Positions 41,600-51,533 of a stretch of 64,000 nucleotides of DNA are shown one piece after another. Each line of letters opens with the position of its first letter. Position 1 is the first letter of the stretch. The notes beneath the pieces were generated by a model, which saw only the letters and a list, made by a program, of their open reading frames with translations, had not been told where the DNA came from and did not search any database. The stretch comes from Sphingopyxis macrogoltabida (GTDB lineage: Bacteria; Pseudomonadota; Alphaproteobacteria; Sphingomonadales; Sphingomonadaceae). A program made the position numbers and the translations under genes. The stretch lies in NCBI RefSeq assembly GCF_001314325.1, contig NZ_CP009430.1:358456-422455 (forward strand). The letters run 5' to 3'.

Positions 41600-42037
41600 A
41601 TGAAGCCCGCCGGCGCCCGCCAGTTCGAGACGGAGGGTTCTCACCCTCGTCTCAAATCCTCGGACACGAAGGCGTTCGCCAAAGCGCTGCTTGCAGCAAA
41701 TCACGCCCGCGACGGAATATTGAGCGATGTCAGCTTCGCGGATGCGACTTGGGTGATGCTGCTCGATCTGTTCGTCTCGCAGGCGCACGATGGCCGCCTG
41801 TCGCTATCGGATCTCTACACGTCGATTTCGGCTCCAAAGGCGACCACGCTCCGGACGATCGCGCGCCTCGTCGACCAGGGTCATCTGGAAACCGAGGCCG
41901 ACCCGCGCGATGGGCGGAGGACACTCGTTCGACTTACGGAGGACACCTATCGCCAGATGGCCGAAGTCGTCGAAGAAATCCGGGGAATCCTGACTGATAG
42001 GCAGAGAGGTGTTCCGGATGGCACCATTGCCCCCTAA
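41600..42037 (+). CDS. MarR-like winged-helix regulator
   Basis: 145 aa from the ATG at 41600. WVMLLDLFVSQAHDGRLSLSDLYTSISAPKATTLRTIARLVDQGHLET is the winged helix, and ADPRDGRRTLVRLTEDTYRQM the wing. It is a similar design to the protein at 20299, which also has a cut N-terminus. It is convergent with the 42034-42645 gene, overlapping by 4 nt. GTG 41585 is an alternative start. Confidence 0.72.
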   Translation: MKPAGARQFETEGSHPRLKSSDTKAFAKALLAANHARDGILSDVSFADATWVMLLDLFVSQAHDGRLSLSDLYTSISAPKATTLRTIARLVDQGHLETEADPRDGRRTLVRLTEDTYRQMAEVVEEIRGILTDRQRGVPDGTIAP

Positions 42038-42645
42038 CCGAACAGCGTCTTGAGAACCTTGGTCGTCGGAACGATCGTCCACGGCCGATCCATAAGGCGG
42101 CTGATCCGATAGTGCCCGCCTGTCTGAGGGTCGCGCAGGATCACCCGCCGCCCGCGTTTTGCGATGATGAACTCCTGCAGGACATTGCCATCGCTGAACT
42201 TCATGGGCTCGGGGAGCCGAATCCGATCGCCGTCTGCGAGCCTTCGTGCTCGGCGCTCCAGATTGGCGCGACAGCGCGCACGCCAGTCAAGGGCATATTC
42301 CTTGTCGGTCGGCGTCAGCAAATCGAGAATGCTCGCGGGGCAGTCCGTCTCGCAGGGGCCCATGGATTCCTCCATGTCCTTATAGCCAAAAATATAGCCG
42401 TCTTTTGCGCGGGGATTCCAACGGACGAGGCACACGATGGCAAATATCTCGCCGCCCTGTCCGTTGGTCATGACCTGCGTGGCGGCATAATAGACGCGGT
42501 TTCCCGGGCAGCTTGATGCGAGCACCTTAACGCCTCGGGACGAACCGTCGTCCTCCGCACGCTCATAGGTGAACTGATTGTCGAGATAGGCTTTGGCCGT
42601 AGCGTGGCCACCCATCGATCCGCGGGGCATGAAGAGCCATCCCAT
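42034..42645 (-). CDS. Hypothetical protein, 203 aa
   Basis: Starts MGWLFMPRGSMGGHATAKAYLDNQFTYERAED, behind GGAGATTGCC. The rest is beta-rich (NRVYYAATQV, EIFAIVCLVRWNPRAKDGYIFGYKDMEESMGP) with a Cys pair (CETDCPASILDLL) and a C-terminal HYRISRLMDRPWTIVP. It occurs in plasmid backgrounds as a conserved protein of unknown role. No catalytic motif is recognised. Confidence 0.6.
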   Translation of the reverse strand: MGWLFMPRGSMGGHATAKAYLDNQFTYERAEDDGSSRGVKVLASSCPGNRVYYAATQVMTNGQGGEIFAIVCLVRWNPRAKDGYIFGYKDMEESMGPCETDCPASILDLLTPTDKEYALDWRARCRANLERRARRLADGDRIRLPEPMKFSDGNVLQEFIIAKRGRRVILRDPQTGGHYRISRLMDRPWTIVPTTKVLKTLFG

Positions 42646-42685
42646 GGCAATCTCCTTTGTTGCAAAGTTGAAGATCAGGTGCGCT

Positions 42686-42995
42686 TCAGGCCGCTCGTTC
42701 GGCCGAGGCATCCGCGCTCATTGGCGTGTCGGGGCTGAACGCCGTCAGATATGTGAAGGCCTGTTCGGCCTTGGCGGCGGCGTGAATGATCGCGGTCTTG
42801 TCGCCGCGCAGGATACCGAGCCAATGGCCGACGTAGCTGGCGTGGCTGTCGTGGAGGATGTTGGGGAGCCCGAGCTGCGAACAGCAGAGGCCGGCGCCAA
42901 TCTCGGCGACGAGCTCCTCGAAGGCGTATGCAGCGTCGCCGAAACGCTTGCCGAATGTACGGGAGAGCCTCTTTGCGTGCCCTGACCAGTGCGAC
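42686..42995 (-). pseudogene. ardC: ArdC-type antirestriction gene, C-terminal fragment
   Basis: Reads SHWSGHAKRLSRTFGKRFGDAAYAFEELVAEIGAGLCCSQLGL and continues to the stop at 42686. WSGH...RL and the downstream EELVAEIG (third zinc ligand) belong to the zincin domain that starts in the fragment at 46366. RIT2 separates them. Confidence 0.88.
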
Positions 42996-43015
42996 TTATG
43001 CCGATATCGGCATAA
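42996..43015. repeat. RIT2 junction dyad
   Basis: Half-site TTATGCCGA, spacer TA, then TCGGCATAA. It is the same half-site as RIT1 but at the opposite end of the element relative to the recombinase genes. Confidence 0.8.
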
Positions 43016-43019
43016 CGGC

Positions 43020-43049
43020 CATAATGCCGTAACCCAAATTATGCCGCAT
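43020..43049 (+). repeat. RIT2 left terminal inverted repeat
   Basis: CATAATGCCGTAACCCAAAT then TATGCCGCAT; one mismatch (A for G) to the right copy. Confidence 0.85.
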
Positions 43050-43132
43050 CGTGGCGAGAAGGCGCGGTTGGCGGCATGATCGCGCTTGGCCCATTCGGCA
43101 TAATCTTCGTCGCTCCAACAACATGGAGCACG

Positions 43133-44356
43133 ATGATCATGACGGAAACTCAGTACACTTGCATCGAACCCTATCTCGACTCGTTCATCGAGAGCTTCGC
43201 GGCCGCCAATTACAAAACGGGAACGCTCAAAACCTACCGCCATCTCGTTCGGAATCTGGGGCGGCTGATGGACGCTGAGGGCGTGGAGCCTTCCGCATTG
43301 ACGCTCGATCAGGCCGAACGGCTGGGACGGATGGTGCCGCGAAAACAGGGTCAGAAGCTTTGTCCGCATAATCTGGCGCGTCGGTTCGCCGCGCATCTCA
43401 TCGACATTGGCGTGGCGCAGCCTGTGCCGCTGACGGACGCTGAGGTGATGCGGACCACGCTGTTGGCGGACTTCGAGGCCTATCTGGTCAAACAACGGGG
43501 CCTGAGCCCGCGCACGATCAGGCACACGCTGGGCTTCGCGAACCGGTTCCTCGACTATCGCTTCGGCAGGCAAATGATCGACCTGACGCGGTTGAGCGGT
43601 GCCGACATCACTGGCTTCGTGCAGCAAGTGCTGGCGCGCCGGACGCCCTATCGCGACAAGACGGTAGCGACGCATCTGCGGACCTTCTTCCAATATCTGT
43701 TCGCGCGTGGCGCGACCGCGACCAATCTCGCACCCAGCGTCCCCAAGACAGCCCAGCGCTGGGATGCGCGACTGCCCCGGCACCTCTCGCCCGATGGCGT
43801 TGAGGCGGTGCTTCGCTCGGTGCGCAGCAATCCCCGACATGCCGCACGCGACTATGCGATGTTGCTGCTGATGGCGCGGCTCGGGTTGCGAGCGCCCGAG
43901 GTGATCGCGATACGGTTGGACGATATCGACTGGCGCGCGGGCGAACTCATGGTGCGCGGCAAGGGCGAGTTGCACGATCGGTTGCCGATATCCGGCGAGG
44001 TCGGGGACGCGCTGAGCCGCTATCTTCGCGATGAGCGCGGGCCAACGACATGCCGAGCCGTGTTCGTCAGCCACCGCGCGCCGCACCGCGCGTTTAAGAA
44101 CGGCCAGATCGTCAACGCCATCATCAAGGATGCACTGGCGGCGACCGGGCAAAAGCCGGTGACGCCATACGTCGGATCACATGTGTTGCGTCATAGCCTT
44201 GCGACCAGACTGGTGAACGCCGGTGCTTCGCTCGACGAGGTGAGCGACGTGTTGCGGCACCGCTCACGGTCATCGACCCTGATATATGCGCGGCTCGACA
44301 TTGACGGGCTGCGGTCGGTCGCGCAGCCTTGGCCAGTTGCGGGAGGCGTGCAATGA
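43133..44356 (+). CDS. RitA tyrosine recombinase (RIT2)
   Basis: 407 aa from MIMTETQYTCIEPYLDSFIES; an upstream ATG at 43076 lies in the element end. Catalytic residues: LLMARLGLRAPEVIAI (Arg), GSHVLRHSLATRL (HxxR), LRHRSRSSTLIYARLD (H, Tyr). Stop/start ATGA overlap with RitB. Confidence 0.9.
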   Translation: MIMTETQYTCIEPYLDSFIESFAAANYKTGTLKTYRHLVRNLGRLMDAEGVEPSALTLDQAERLGRMVPRKQGQKLCPHNLARRFAAHLIDIGVAQPVPLTDAEVMRTTLLADFEAYLVKQRGLSPRTIRHTLGFANRFLDYRFGRQMIDLTRLSGADITGFVQQVLARRTPYRDKTVATHLRTFFQYLFARGATATNLAPSVPKTAQRWDARLPRHLSPDGVEAVLRSVRSNPRHAARDYAMLLLMARLGLRAPEVIAIRLDDIDWRAGELMVRGKGELHDRLPISGEVGDALSRYLRDERGPTTCRAVFVSHRAPHRAFKNGQIVNAIIKDALAATGQKPVTPYVGSHVLRHSLATRLVNAGASLDEVSDVLRHRSRSSTLIYARLDIDGLRSVAQPWPVAGGVQ

Positions 44357-45291
44357 GCATCGTCCTTCAACTCGACCGTTATCTGAGCGTTCGGCGCAGT
44401 CTCGGCTACGATCTTCGTACGGATGAACGGATACTCCGGCGCTTCGCCCGCTTCGCCGATCAGGAACGCGCTTCGCACGTCGATACGGCGCTGTTCCTGC
44501 GCTGGGATGCGAGCCTGCCCGTTGTAGGCACATCCACACGCTCGGCACGGTTCGGCAAGGTGCGGCTGTTCGCGCAGTGGCTGAGCGGTATCGACCCGGC
44601 GCACCAGGTGCCGCCGCGCGGGCTGCTCCCTGAGCGTTATGCGCGGCAGCGTCCTTATATCTATACGGAGGCCGAGATCGCCGCGATCGTCATGGCGGCC
44701 AAGGGTCTGCCGTCCATCTATGGCCTGCGCGCGCTGGCCTGCTCAACCCTGTTCGGGCTTATCGCCGTAACAGGGCTCAGGATCAGTGAAGCGCTGGCGC
44801 TCAAAGACGATGACATCGACACCGAGACTGGCGTGCTGCGCATACGGCGCGGAAAGCTTGGCAAGGAACGGTTGCTTCCGCTCGACCCAAGCGTGGTAGC
44901 GCAGCTCATCGCCTATGCTGCAGAGCGCGACCGACTGCTTGGACGGTCCTCGCCAGCACTGTTCGTCACGGAAAAGGGAACCCGCCTGACCGACTGCAGT
45001 GCCCGCTACAACTTCGCGCACGTCTGCCAGCGGATCGGGCTGCGGCCCGGCCAACAATATGGTCGGCACGGCCGGGGGCCGCGCATCCATGACCTTCGCC
45101 ACAGCTTCGCGGTGCGCACGATGATCGGGTGGTATCGCGCGGGCAAAGACCCCGCGCGCGAAATGATCCGACTGACGACCTATCTGGGTCATACCAATCC
45201 CTCCAACACGTTCTGGTATCTGGAGGCGGTCCCGGAACTGCTCGATCTGGCGATGGCCCGTGCAACCCGCCGGCCGGAGGTGAACCAATGA
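44353..45291 (+). CDS. RitB tyrosine recombinase (RIT2)
   Basis: 312 aa, MSIVLQLDRYLSVRRSLGYDL. It keeps AVTGLRISEALAL, RIHDLRHSFAVRTM and YLGHTNPSNTFWYLE, so unlike RIT1 the full catalytic set is in one frame. ATGA overlaps on both sides couple it to RitA and RitC. Confidence 0.9.
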   Translation: MSIVLQLDRYLSVRRSLGYDLRTDERILRRFARFADQERASHVDTALFLRWDASLPVVGTSTRSARFGKVRLFAQWLSGIDPAHQVPPRGLLPERYARQRPYIYTEAEIAAIVMAAKGLPSIYGLRALACSTLFGLIAVTGLRISEALALKDDDIDTETGVLRIRRGKLGKERLLPLDPSVVAQLIAYAAERDRLLGRSSPALFVTEKGTRLTDCSARYNFAHVCQRIGLRPGQQYGRHGRGPRIHDLRHSFAVRTMIGWYRAGKDPAREMIRLTTYLGHTNPSNTFWYLEAVPELLDLAMARATRRPEVNQ

Positions 45292-46280
45292 GCGTCGCGA
45301 CCTTGCCTGCGCTGATCCAGCGCTTCTTCACCGACCGGCTTTGCACGCAACTGGAGGCAAGCCGCCACACGGTTGCAGGCTACCGCGACACGTTCCGGCT
45401 CCTGCTTCGATATGCGAGCGCGCAACGTGGCAAGCCGCCGGTCAAGCTGACGGTCGAAGACATCGACGCCGATCTGGTTGCCGACTTCCTCAGCCATATC
45501 GAAACGGCGCGGGGCAACGGCGCTCGCAGCCGTAATACCCGACTGGCCGCGATCCGATCGTTCTTCCGCTTCGTCGCGATGACCGACCCAACCTGGCTAC
45601 TGCACTGCCAGCGCATCCTCACCATGCCCAACAAGCGCTATGTGAAGCGTGCGGTCACATTCCTTGACGCGGATGAGATCGCGGCGTTGCTCGCAGCGCC
45701 GGATCGCACGACATGGACGGGGCGGCGTGATCATGCTCTGCTGCTGCTCGCGGTCCAGACTGGTCTGCGGGCATCCGAACTGGTTGGCCTCACGCGGGGT
45801 GATGTGGCGCTCGGCACCGGCGCGCACGTCCGCTGTATGGGTAAGGGCCGTAAGGAGCGCGCCACCCCGCTTCGCCGCGAAACGGCTAAGCTGCTGGCGA
45901 CGTGGATCGGCAACGACAAGGATGAGAGCAGGCCGCTGTTCCCATCGATCCGGGGCGAGCGGCTGAGCCGCGACGCGCTCGAACATCTGGTACGCAAGCA
46001 TTGCCTGACGGCATCGCGCGCATGCCCGAGCCTCGACACCAAGCGGGTCACACCGCATACGCTTCGCCACAGCACGGCGATGGAACTGCTCCACCACGGT
46101 GTCGATCAAACGGTGATCGCGCTCTGGCTTGGTCACGAAAACGTCGAGACCACCCAGATTTACATCCATGCCGACATGAGAATGAAGGAAAAGGCGCTCG
46201 CTCGCGTCGCGGCCCCTGCCACCCCGCCCGGCCGGTTCCGACCAGACGATAACCTCTTGGTGTTCTTAGAAGGGCTCTGA
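45288..46280 (+). CDS. RitC tyrosine recombinase (RIT2)
   Basis: 330 aa. Core-binding region ASRHTVAGYRDTFRLLLRYA; catalytic AVQTGLRASELVGL, VTPHTLRHSTAMEL, LWLGHENVETTQIYIHAD. Followed by a small stem (GGCCTCC/GGAGGCC, 46319-46335) just inside the right repeat. Confidence 0.9.
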   Translation: MSVATLPALIQRFFTDRLCTQLEASRHTVAGYRDTFRLLLRYASAQRGKPPVKLTVEDIDADLVADFLSHIETARGNGARSRNTRLAAIRSFFRFVAMTDPTWLLHCQRILTMPNKRYVKRAVTFLDADEIAALLAAPDRTTWTGRRDHALLLLAVQTGLRASELVGLTRGDVALGTGAHVRCMGKGRKERATPLRRETAKLLATWIGNDKDESRPLFPSIRGERLSRDALEHLVRKHCLTASRACPSLDTKRVTPHTLRHSTAMELLHHGVDQTVIALWLGHENVETTQIYIHADMRMKEKALARVAAPATPPGRFRPDDNLLVFLEGL

Positions 46281-46335
46281 TTATGCCGAACAGCCGCATG
46301 GCCGATGCCGGGCTGTCTGGCCTCCAGCGGAGGCC

Positions 46336-46365
46336 ATGCGGCATAATCTGGGTTACGGCATTATG
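46336..46365 (-). repeat. RIT2 right terminal inverted repeat
   Basis: 30 bp, inverted match to 43020-43049 with one mismatch. The ArdC reading frame resumes at 46366. Confidence 0.85.
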
Positions 46366-46986
46366 AACGGTCTCGTGGCAGCGTGTGGAGGCATAGTGGT
46401 CGATGCTCGTGAACGCGGAGCGGTGCGGCATCTGGATATAGTCGAAGGTCGGCGAGAAATACGCCTCGTTTCCGCCATGGCGGACATCGGCGGGTATCGC
46501 CGCGAAGAAGGCGTCGATTTCAGCCTGACGTTCGGACGGTGCCACAGGCAACTCCGGCTCCACGACGTAGAAATATGCAGGAAGGCCGTCAATCTGGTCG
46601 GCATTGAACACGATATAGTGTCGAAGGAAGCGGATGCTCCGCTCGACATCTCGACCGGTATCGGGATCCGCCTCGAGCTTCTTGAACGAGGAGTAATAGA
46701 CCGACACCGCGCCGGTCTCGCCCCGGCGAACGTTGCCGCCGAGCGCTTCGGCCTGGCGGTAGGTCATCCAATAGCGGGAACGGTAGCCCTCGGCGTCGGC
46801 GACAGCCCAAAGGTAGAGCGTATTGATGCCGGTGTACGGTGTTCCGCAGTGGCGCAAGGGGCGACCGCCCACATGGCCCAGGCTCCAGGGCCGCGACCAT
46901 GGCGGGACCCCATCCTCGAGCTTGCCGATGATGAGATCGGTGATTTCGGCCGCTACATCGCGTCCAGGACATTTGAGGTGAGGCAT
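46366..46986 (-). pseudogene. ardC: ArdC-type antirestriction gene, N-terminal fragment
   Basis: 207 aa: MPHLKCPGRDVAAEITDLIIGKLEDGVPPWSRPW, GTPYTGINTLYLW (ssDNA-binding N-terminal domain), then AYFSPTFDYIQMPHRSAFTSIDHYASTRCHETVH. The last five residues are the HExxH zinc motif, after which RIT2 begins. ArdC protects the single strand entering a recipient and blocks restriction; with the motif cut off from its partner domain the peptidase should be inactive. Confidence 0.88.
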
Positions 46987-47130
46987 GGCGCTTCTCGATC
47001 ACAGCGAAGCGGGCTCCTCCCGCTCCTTCACTTCATATTGTCCACGCCTTCTTCCCTTTTTCCGGCGCGCGGGCCGCGCGGGCGCCGGAGGTTTGCCGGG
47101 CGATTCCGGAATGTGATCTTCACGCACATG

Positions 47131-47163
47131 AAAAATGCCGCCGGCGCTGGGAGCGCCGGCGGC
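47131..47163 (-). terminator. Intrinsic terminator after the ParB-like gene
   Basis: On the minus strand an 11-bp perfect stem (GCCGCCGGCGC/GCGCCGGCGGC, 5-nt loop) is followed by ATTTTT. It lies 25 nt after the ParB-like stop codon and before the ArdC start. Confidence 0.8.
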
Positions 47164-47188
47164 CAGGCATCTAGGATAAGTCTGTGCG

Positions 47189-49297
47189 TCAGGCGGCGAT
47201 GGCACCCTCTTCGTCTTGGAGGACTTCGTCTCCGGCGGGTTCGTCGACGGCCTCGCCGCCATTGATCACGTCTTCGACGCCATCGTCCGCCGGCCCGACG
47301 GTATCGACTTGCTCATCGTGGGCCTGATCGGTTTCCTCAACCGTGACCGCATCGAGGAACCTCATCGTGTCGGGGACCCAAGCGATCGCCGCGTCCCGAA
47401 CTTCCGGCTCGACGATCGCATCGCCCGCGAACATTTTCTCGCACGAGCTCGAAATCTCGGCCTTCTTCATCGTCGCGTGCCGCGCGGTAAGCGCCGCGCC
47501 GCCGACCTCGGCAAGAAGCGACAGGATCGAGCCCTTGCTGATGCGGTCGAAATAGTTTTCGGAAGTTGGCCGCCACCAGCTCGCCACGTCGACCTCCATG
47601 ATCGTCGCCAGACGGTTGTGGAGCGCACTGTGCTCGGCGCGATAGCTGGGCTTCGCCTCGAGGGACCGGGCGACGATATAGGCGAGCCAGTTCGCCTTGC
47701 TGTCATCGTCGAGCGCCCGGAAGGCCTCGAACCGGTCGACCTCCGACTTGTGTTCGGTCCAGGCCGCGTCCAGGCCCTCATGCGCTTCGGCAAGATACCC
47801 GCGCGCGCGCGTTTCGGGCTGCTGGCCGGAGACGGGATCCTGCGGCGGGCGAGCGCGGATCGTCGAGCCATAAGCGCTGAACGAGCTGTGGCGATCGTCG
47901 ATCATCACGAACAGGGCATAGTCGAGCGCAAGACCCGGGTGGGCAAGAAGCGTGGCCGCAAGGACGTCGCGCCGCTGCATCGAGAGTTCGTCGAAGAGGC
48001 GCGCGCTGAGCGGCTTGCCCCCTGGCGCCACGGTTTCCGGAGCCGGAGGCGTTGCCGGTTTGCCGTTCGAGCCACCGATCGGCCGATTGTCAACTGCCCG
48101 GTCACCGTCGGCACCCTCGTCGGCATCGCGGTCGCTGGGGACTCGCACCGGCTGTTCACTATAGTAGACGGTGTCGAGCTGCATCTCGCCCCTGGGCGTC
48201 AGCTTTAGGAAGAGACCGACTTGCGGCTTCAGCTCATCCGGAAGCACCGGCGTCGTATCATGGATCGCACGAATCTCGTCGCTGAGCGCATCATGCTCGC
48301 GATCGAGCGCCTGATAGGCTTCGTCGGTGAGGCTCTCGTCGTCCATCTCGATCGAAATTTCCGACTGGCGCGCGTCAATCTCTTCCAGTCGTGCGACCTG
48401 CTCCTCGGTCGGGTCGGGCTGGGGCAGAATGACACGGTAGAGTCCGGCCGCGGCATTGTGCGTATAGCTCGACGCAATCGGCCTGATCCACCCGAGCCCG
48501 AGTTCCTCGCCGACACGCTTGGCTTCGGCTTCCATGAGCTCGGCCGCGAGTCCTTGCGCGATCTCGGGGTCGATCCATTTGTCGCCGTCTTCGCTGAACA
48601 GGTCAGGGTCGATCTTGCCGCCCGCCGCGACGTAGCAGTCTTCGCCGACGAGAATGGCGACAGGATCCGTCGACTTCATGGTTTCGTTGGCGATGACCCG
48701 GCGGATGGTGTCGGCATTGGTGTAGTTCCCGCCATAGGCCTCCCAGACATGCAGCTGCTTCGCCTGATTTTCAGTCGACGCATAGGCTTTGGCGATATCG
48801 AGGGTGATCTCGCCTTCGGCCAGCGCATCGAAGATCGGTTCCGCCAAGGTAGCGAGGCGCAGGCGGCCTTCCACGAAGCGCCTGGTAACGCCGAGGCGCT
48901 TGGCGACGCCGTCGATATCGCCGTTCAAGCCAATGAAATACTGGAACGCGCGGCATTCTTCCGCCGGCGTCATTTTGAGCTGATGGAAGTTCGCCGCGGT
49001 CCCCGTCTCCGACAGTGTCGCTTCGTCGCCGGTCAGGACCTTGACGGGAACATCATAGTCCTCGGCGACGATGACATTGTCCTGGACGAGCTTCATCAGC
49101 GCGCGCAGGCGGCGGCCGCCGTCGAACACCTCGAAGTTGCCTCGCGGCTTCTTGACCGGATTGACGAGCAGATTCTGGAGGAGGCCGTGCGCTTCGATAT
49201 CGGCCGCAAGCTGCGGTATTTCGAGCAGCTCTTCGGGCCGGGTGCGGACGTTGATCGGGGAAAGTACAAGCTTGGAAAGCTTTACCATTATGGTCAT
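47189..49297 (-). CDS. ParB/RepB/Spo0J-like protein, large plasmid type
   Basis: 702 aa. The N-terminal ParB nuclease-like domain has KLVLSPINVRTRPEELLEIPQLAADIEAHGLLQNLLVNP and FEVFDGGRRLRALM, followed by the HTH (GVAKRLGVTRRFVEGRLRLATL). The remaining 500 residues are acidic and poorly conserved, ending EEGAIAA. Such long ParB proteins are common on large plasmids and integrative elements; no ParA is in the window, so a role in partition is not shown. Start at ATG 49297 after GAAGGAC and the hairpin leader. Confidence 0.85.
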   Translation of the reverse strand: MTIMVKLSKLVLSPINVRTRPEELLEIPQLAADIEAHGLLQNLLVNPVKKPRGNFEVFDGGRRLRALMKLVQDNVIVAEDYDVPVKVLTGDEATLSETGTAANFHQLKMTPAEECRAFQYFIGLNGDIDGVAKRLGVTRRFVEGRLRLATLAEPIFDALAEGEITLDIAKAYASTENQAKQLHVWEAYGGNYTNADTIRRVIANETMKSTDPVAILVGEDCYVAAGGKIDPDLFSEDGDKWIDPEIAQGLAAELMEAEAKRVGEELGLGWIRPIASSYTHNAAAGLYRVILPQPDPTEEQVARLEEIDARQSEISIEMDDESLTDEAYQALDREHDALSDEIRAIHDTTPVLPDELKPQVGLFLKLTPRGEMQLDTVYYSEQPVRVPSDRDADEGADGDRAVDNRPIGGSNGKPATPPAPETVAPGGKPLSARLFDELSMQRRDVLAATLLAHPGLALDYALFVMIDDRHSSFSAYGSTIRARPPQDPVSGQQPETRARGYLAEAHEGLDAAWTEHKSEVDRFEAFRALDDDSKANWLAYIVARSLEAKPSYRAEHSALHNRLATIMEVDVASWWRPTSENYFDRISKGSILSLLAEVGGAALTARHATMKKAEISSSCEKMFAGDAIVEPEVRDAAIAWVPDTMRFLDAVTVEETDQAHDEQVDTVGPADDGVEDVINGGEAVDEPAGDEVLQDEEGAIAA

Positions 49298-49316
49298 CGG
49301 ATGAAGTCCTTCTGGC

Positions 49317-49362
49317 GTCCGGAACAGCCCGGACAACCAGCTCCCTCCCCCTCCCCTCTTCC
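49317..49362 (-). promoter_or_regulatory. Polypurine tract plus hairpin leader of ParB-like gene
   Basis: On the minus strand GGAAGAGGGGAGGGGGAGGG (from 49362) is followed by the stem GTCCGG/CCGGAC (49317-49334), 19 nt before the start codon. Confidence 0.5.
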
Positions 49363-49539
49363 TAGGCGCCCCGGCGCGCGCGCCGCCGTCCCGGCGGCGA
49401 GCTTCAGCCGCTGCCCCGCGGAGTGCCATTCTGGACCGGATAGCCGCTCGACACCTGCCCTTCCGCGACTAGGCTTAGGTGGGGCGACCGGCACGAAGCG
49501 CGGGGCGACAGTGGAATTTTCGGAGCCGGCCAGGGAGCG

Positions 49540-49701
49540 ATGGAGATGACAAGCGATGTGCTGAAGATTGCCTGTGGCGTGTTCCTGGGCATGATGGCGT
49601 TTTGGATCGTCACCGTCCTCCTCCCGAGCCTGCTTCCGCCGAGCGCCGACGAGCGGGCTGCCCAGGAACTACTCGACAGACAGTTCGCTCCAGCGCGCTG
49701 A
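49540..49701 (+). CDS. Small single-span membrane protein
   Basis: 53 aa, MEMTSDVLKIACGVFLGMMAF onward, with one hydrophobic helix (ACGVFLGMMAFWIVTVLLPSLL) and a short hydrophilic tail (DERAAQELLDRQF). CAGGGAG precedes the ATG. It lies divergent from the ParB-like gene and convergent with the helicase fragment. Function unknown. Confidence 0.65.
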   Translation: MEMTSDVLKIACGVFLGMMAFWIVTVLLPSLLPPSADERAAQELLDRQFAPAR

Positions 49702-49756
49702 GGAAGCAGGTCGGCGCCAGCGTGTCGCTGGGGCGGTTGCTCGGCCGACCCGATGG

Positions 49757-51533
49757 TCAGCCTTGTTGACCCAGGATATTCGCCAACACGGCGTCAGCTG
49801 ACGCCGTGGGCACGAACAGCCGGGTCCGGTACTGGATGATTTCCGTGAAGCAGCCCGCCGCCTTGAACCAGGCGAGCCTCTCGTGCGGATAGCCCGTCAG
49901 TTCGATGCGCTGCGATCCGTTGACCAGGCTCCGCTTGATCGTGAGCGCAAAGGGGTGACTGATGTCGATCGAGCGCCCGGCGGCAACGGCCTTCGCGATC
50001 GCGTCGGCAGGCAGGTCCTCCTTGCGGTCGATGCCGAGCTTAGCGAACAGCCGGGAGACATGATCGTCGAAGACGAGACGCCCGAGCCACGCCCGGCCCT
50101 CCTGGTCGACGATACGGTTTACCGCCAGATGATCACTCGGCAGCGCGGACCAGATCGGCAGCAACAGCCCGGTCGCGAGCCGCAACGTCTCGCTGTCGAC
50201 CTTGTCGCGCGCGGCTTCGACCTCGCGCTCCCACACCGCGGCGAACGCATCGCGGTCGACGATCTCCCAAGAGGACTCGAGGAGGTCTTGCTCGCGCATA
50301 TATTGGTTGCGCGTGGGGCGCATCAGCTCGACGCGCGGGATCGGAATCCCTTCCTTCTCCTCCATTAGCGAGCGGGCGCGGGTCCGGAGCGCCGCCATGC
50401 CCGACTTGCGGTTCATCATATAAGCCACGCTGGAATCGCCGTCGGCGATCCGCAGGATACGATCCAGCGACACAGGATTTCGCCGCCTTTCGATCTCGAT
50501 CGTCAACAAATGCGATGTGGCCCCGGTCTGCGGGTCGGTCCGAAGCACGACGTCATCGACCACCGTCGCCTTGTCGACCAGGATCGTCTCGACGCCCACA
50601 TCGAGACGTCCGGCATCGCGCGCCGCTTCGACACGCGTTTCGATGAGCGCCAGGAACTCGTCGAATATGCTATTCTGGCGCGCGATCGGAAGCGCGAGGA
50701 TACGGTTGAGCCACCGCTGGATCGGCGGCATCTCATCTTTCATCACCCCATCCTGGTCGACGAGTTCGAGGCCGGTCCGTTCCATGAACTCGTCAAGCGT
50801 GATGCTCGCCAGCTTTCCTCCCGCCAGCAGGTCGAACCAGGTCAGAAGGGCCGCGCAAGCATATTCGCTTTCGAGGTTGTCGGCGGGATCGAAGAGCCCC
50901 TGCCCGCCCGTCTGGCGCTGTCCGCGCGTAAGCGCGCCCAATGTGTCGAGACGCCGGGCGATCGTGCTGGTGAAGCGAAGCTCGCCCTTGCAGTCGGTGG
51001 TGACCGGGCGGAACAGGGGTGTCGACGCCTGGTGCGTCCGGTGGGTCCGCCCAAGCCCTTGGATAGCGCGGTCCGCACGCCAGCCGGGCTCGAGCAGGAA
51101 GTGGACGCGCTGTTCCTGGTTCACCGCATCGAGCGACGCGTGATAGCTTCGGCCCGTCCCGCCGGCGTCCGAGAAGACGAGGATTCGCTTGCGGCCCGCC
51201 ATGAATGCGGCTGCCTCAACCTGGCTTGTGCGTGCCGACCGCGATTCGAGTTTCTGGCGGCCGTCGGAGGCCGTGATCAGGCGCTTGGTGCGCCCGGTCA
51301 CCTCCGCAACATTGTCGTGCCCAAAATGTTCGAGCAGTGCGTCGAGCGCGGACATGATCGGCGGCATGGCGCACAGCGTTTCGATGAGTTCGTCGCGTGC
51401 GGCTTCCGCTTCGGGATTATAGACGGGATGCCCATCGTCATCCACCATCGGTATCGAGCGCAGCGTGTCGGTATCATCCTTGAAGACACGCATCTGCCGC
51501 GTCGGGAACGCGCGTTCGAGGTAATCGATGACA
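49757..51533 (-). pseudogene. Methylase/strawberry-notch helicase gene, C-terminal part
   Basis: Picks up at EYVIDYLERAFPTRQMRVFKDDTD and carries the C-terminal helicase region: RKRILVFSDAGGTGRSYHASLDAVNQEQRVHFLLEPGWRADRAIQGLGRTHRTHQ, a motif V/VI-like segment with the R-finger Q..GR.HR. It continues to 49757. RIT3 separates it from the N-terminal part at 56681. A start codon in the RIT3 repeat (ATG 51601, MENRRK, after TGGAGTG) could translate it as a separate protein of 614 aa. Confidence 0.85.

Larger units (their letters stand above)
42996..46365 (+). mobile_element. RIT2: recombinase-in-trio element, three intact recombinases
   Basis: About 3.37 kb, without a passenger gene. It has 30-bp inverted repeats with one mismatch (43020-43049 and 46336-46365), a junction dyad on the left (42996-43015), and three overlapping complete recombinase genes. 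It splits the ArdC gene directly after the HETVH motif. All frames are open, so it is the best candidate here for an active RIT element. Confidence 0.88.

Noticed and set aside
48221..49549. Plus-strand open frame antisense to the ParB-like gene
   Set aside because: Shadow of ParB; no ribosome-binding site or motif.
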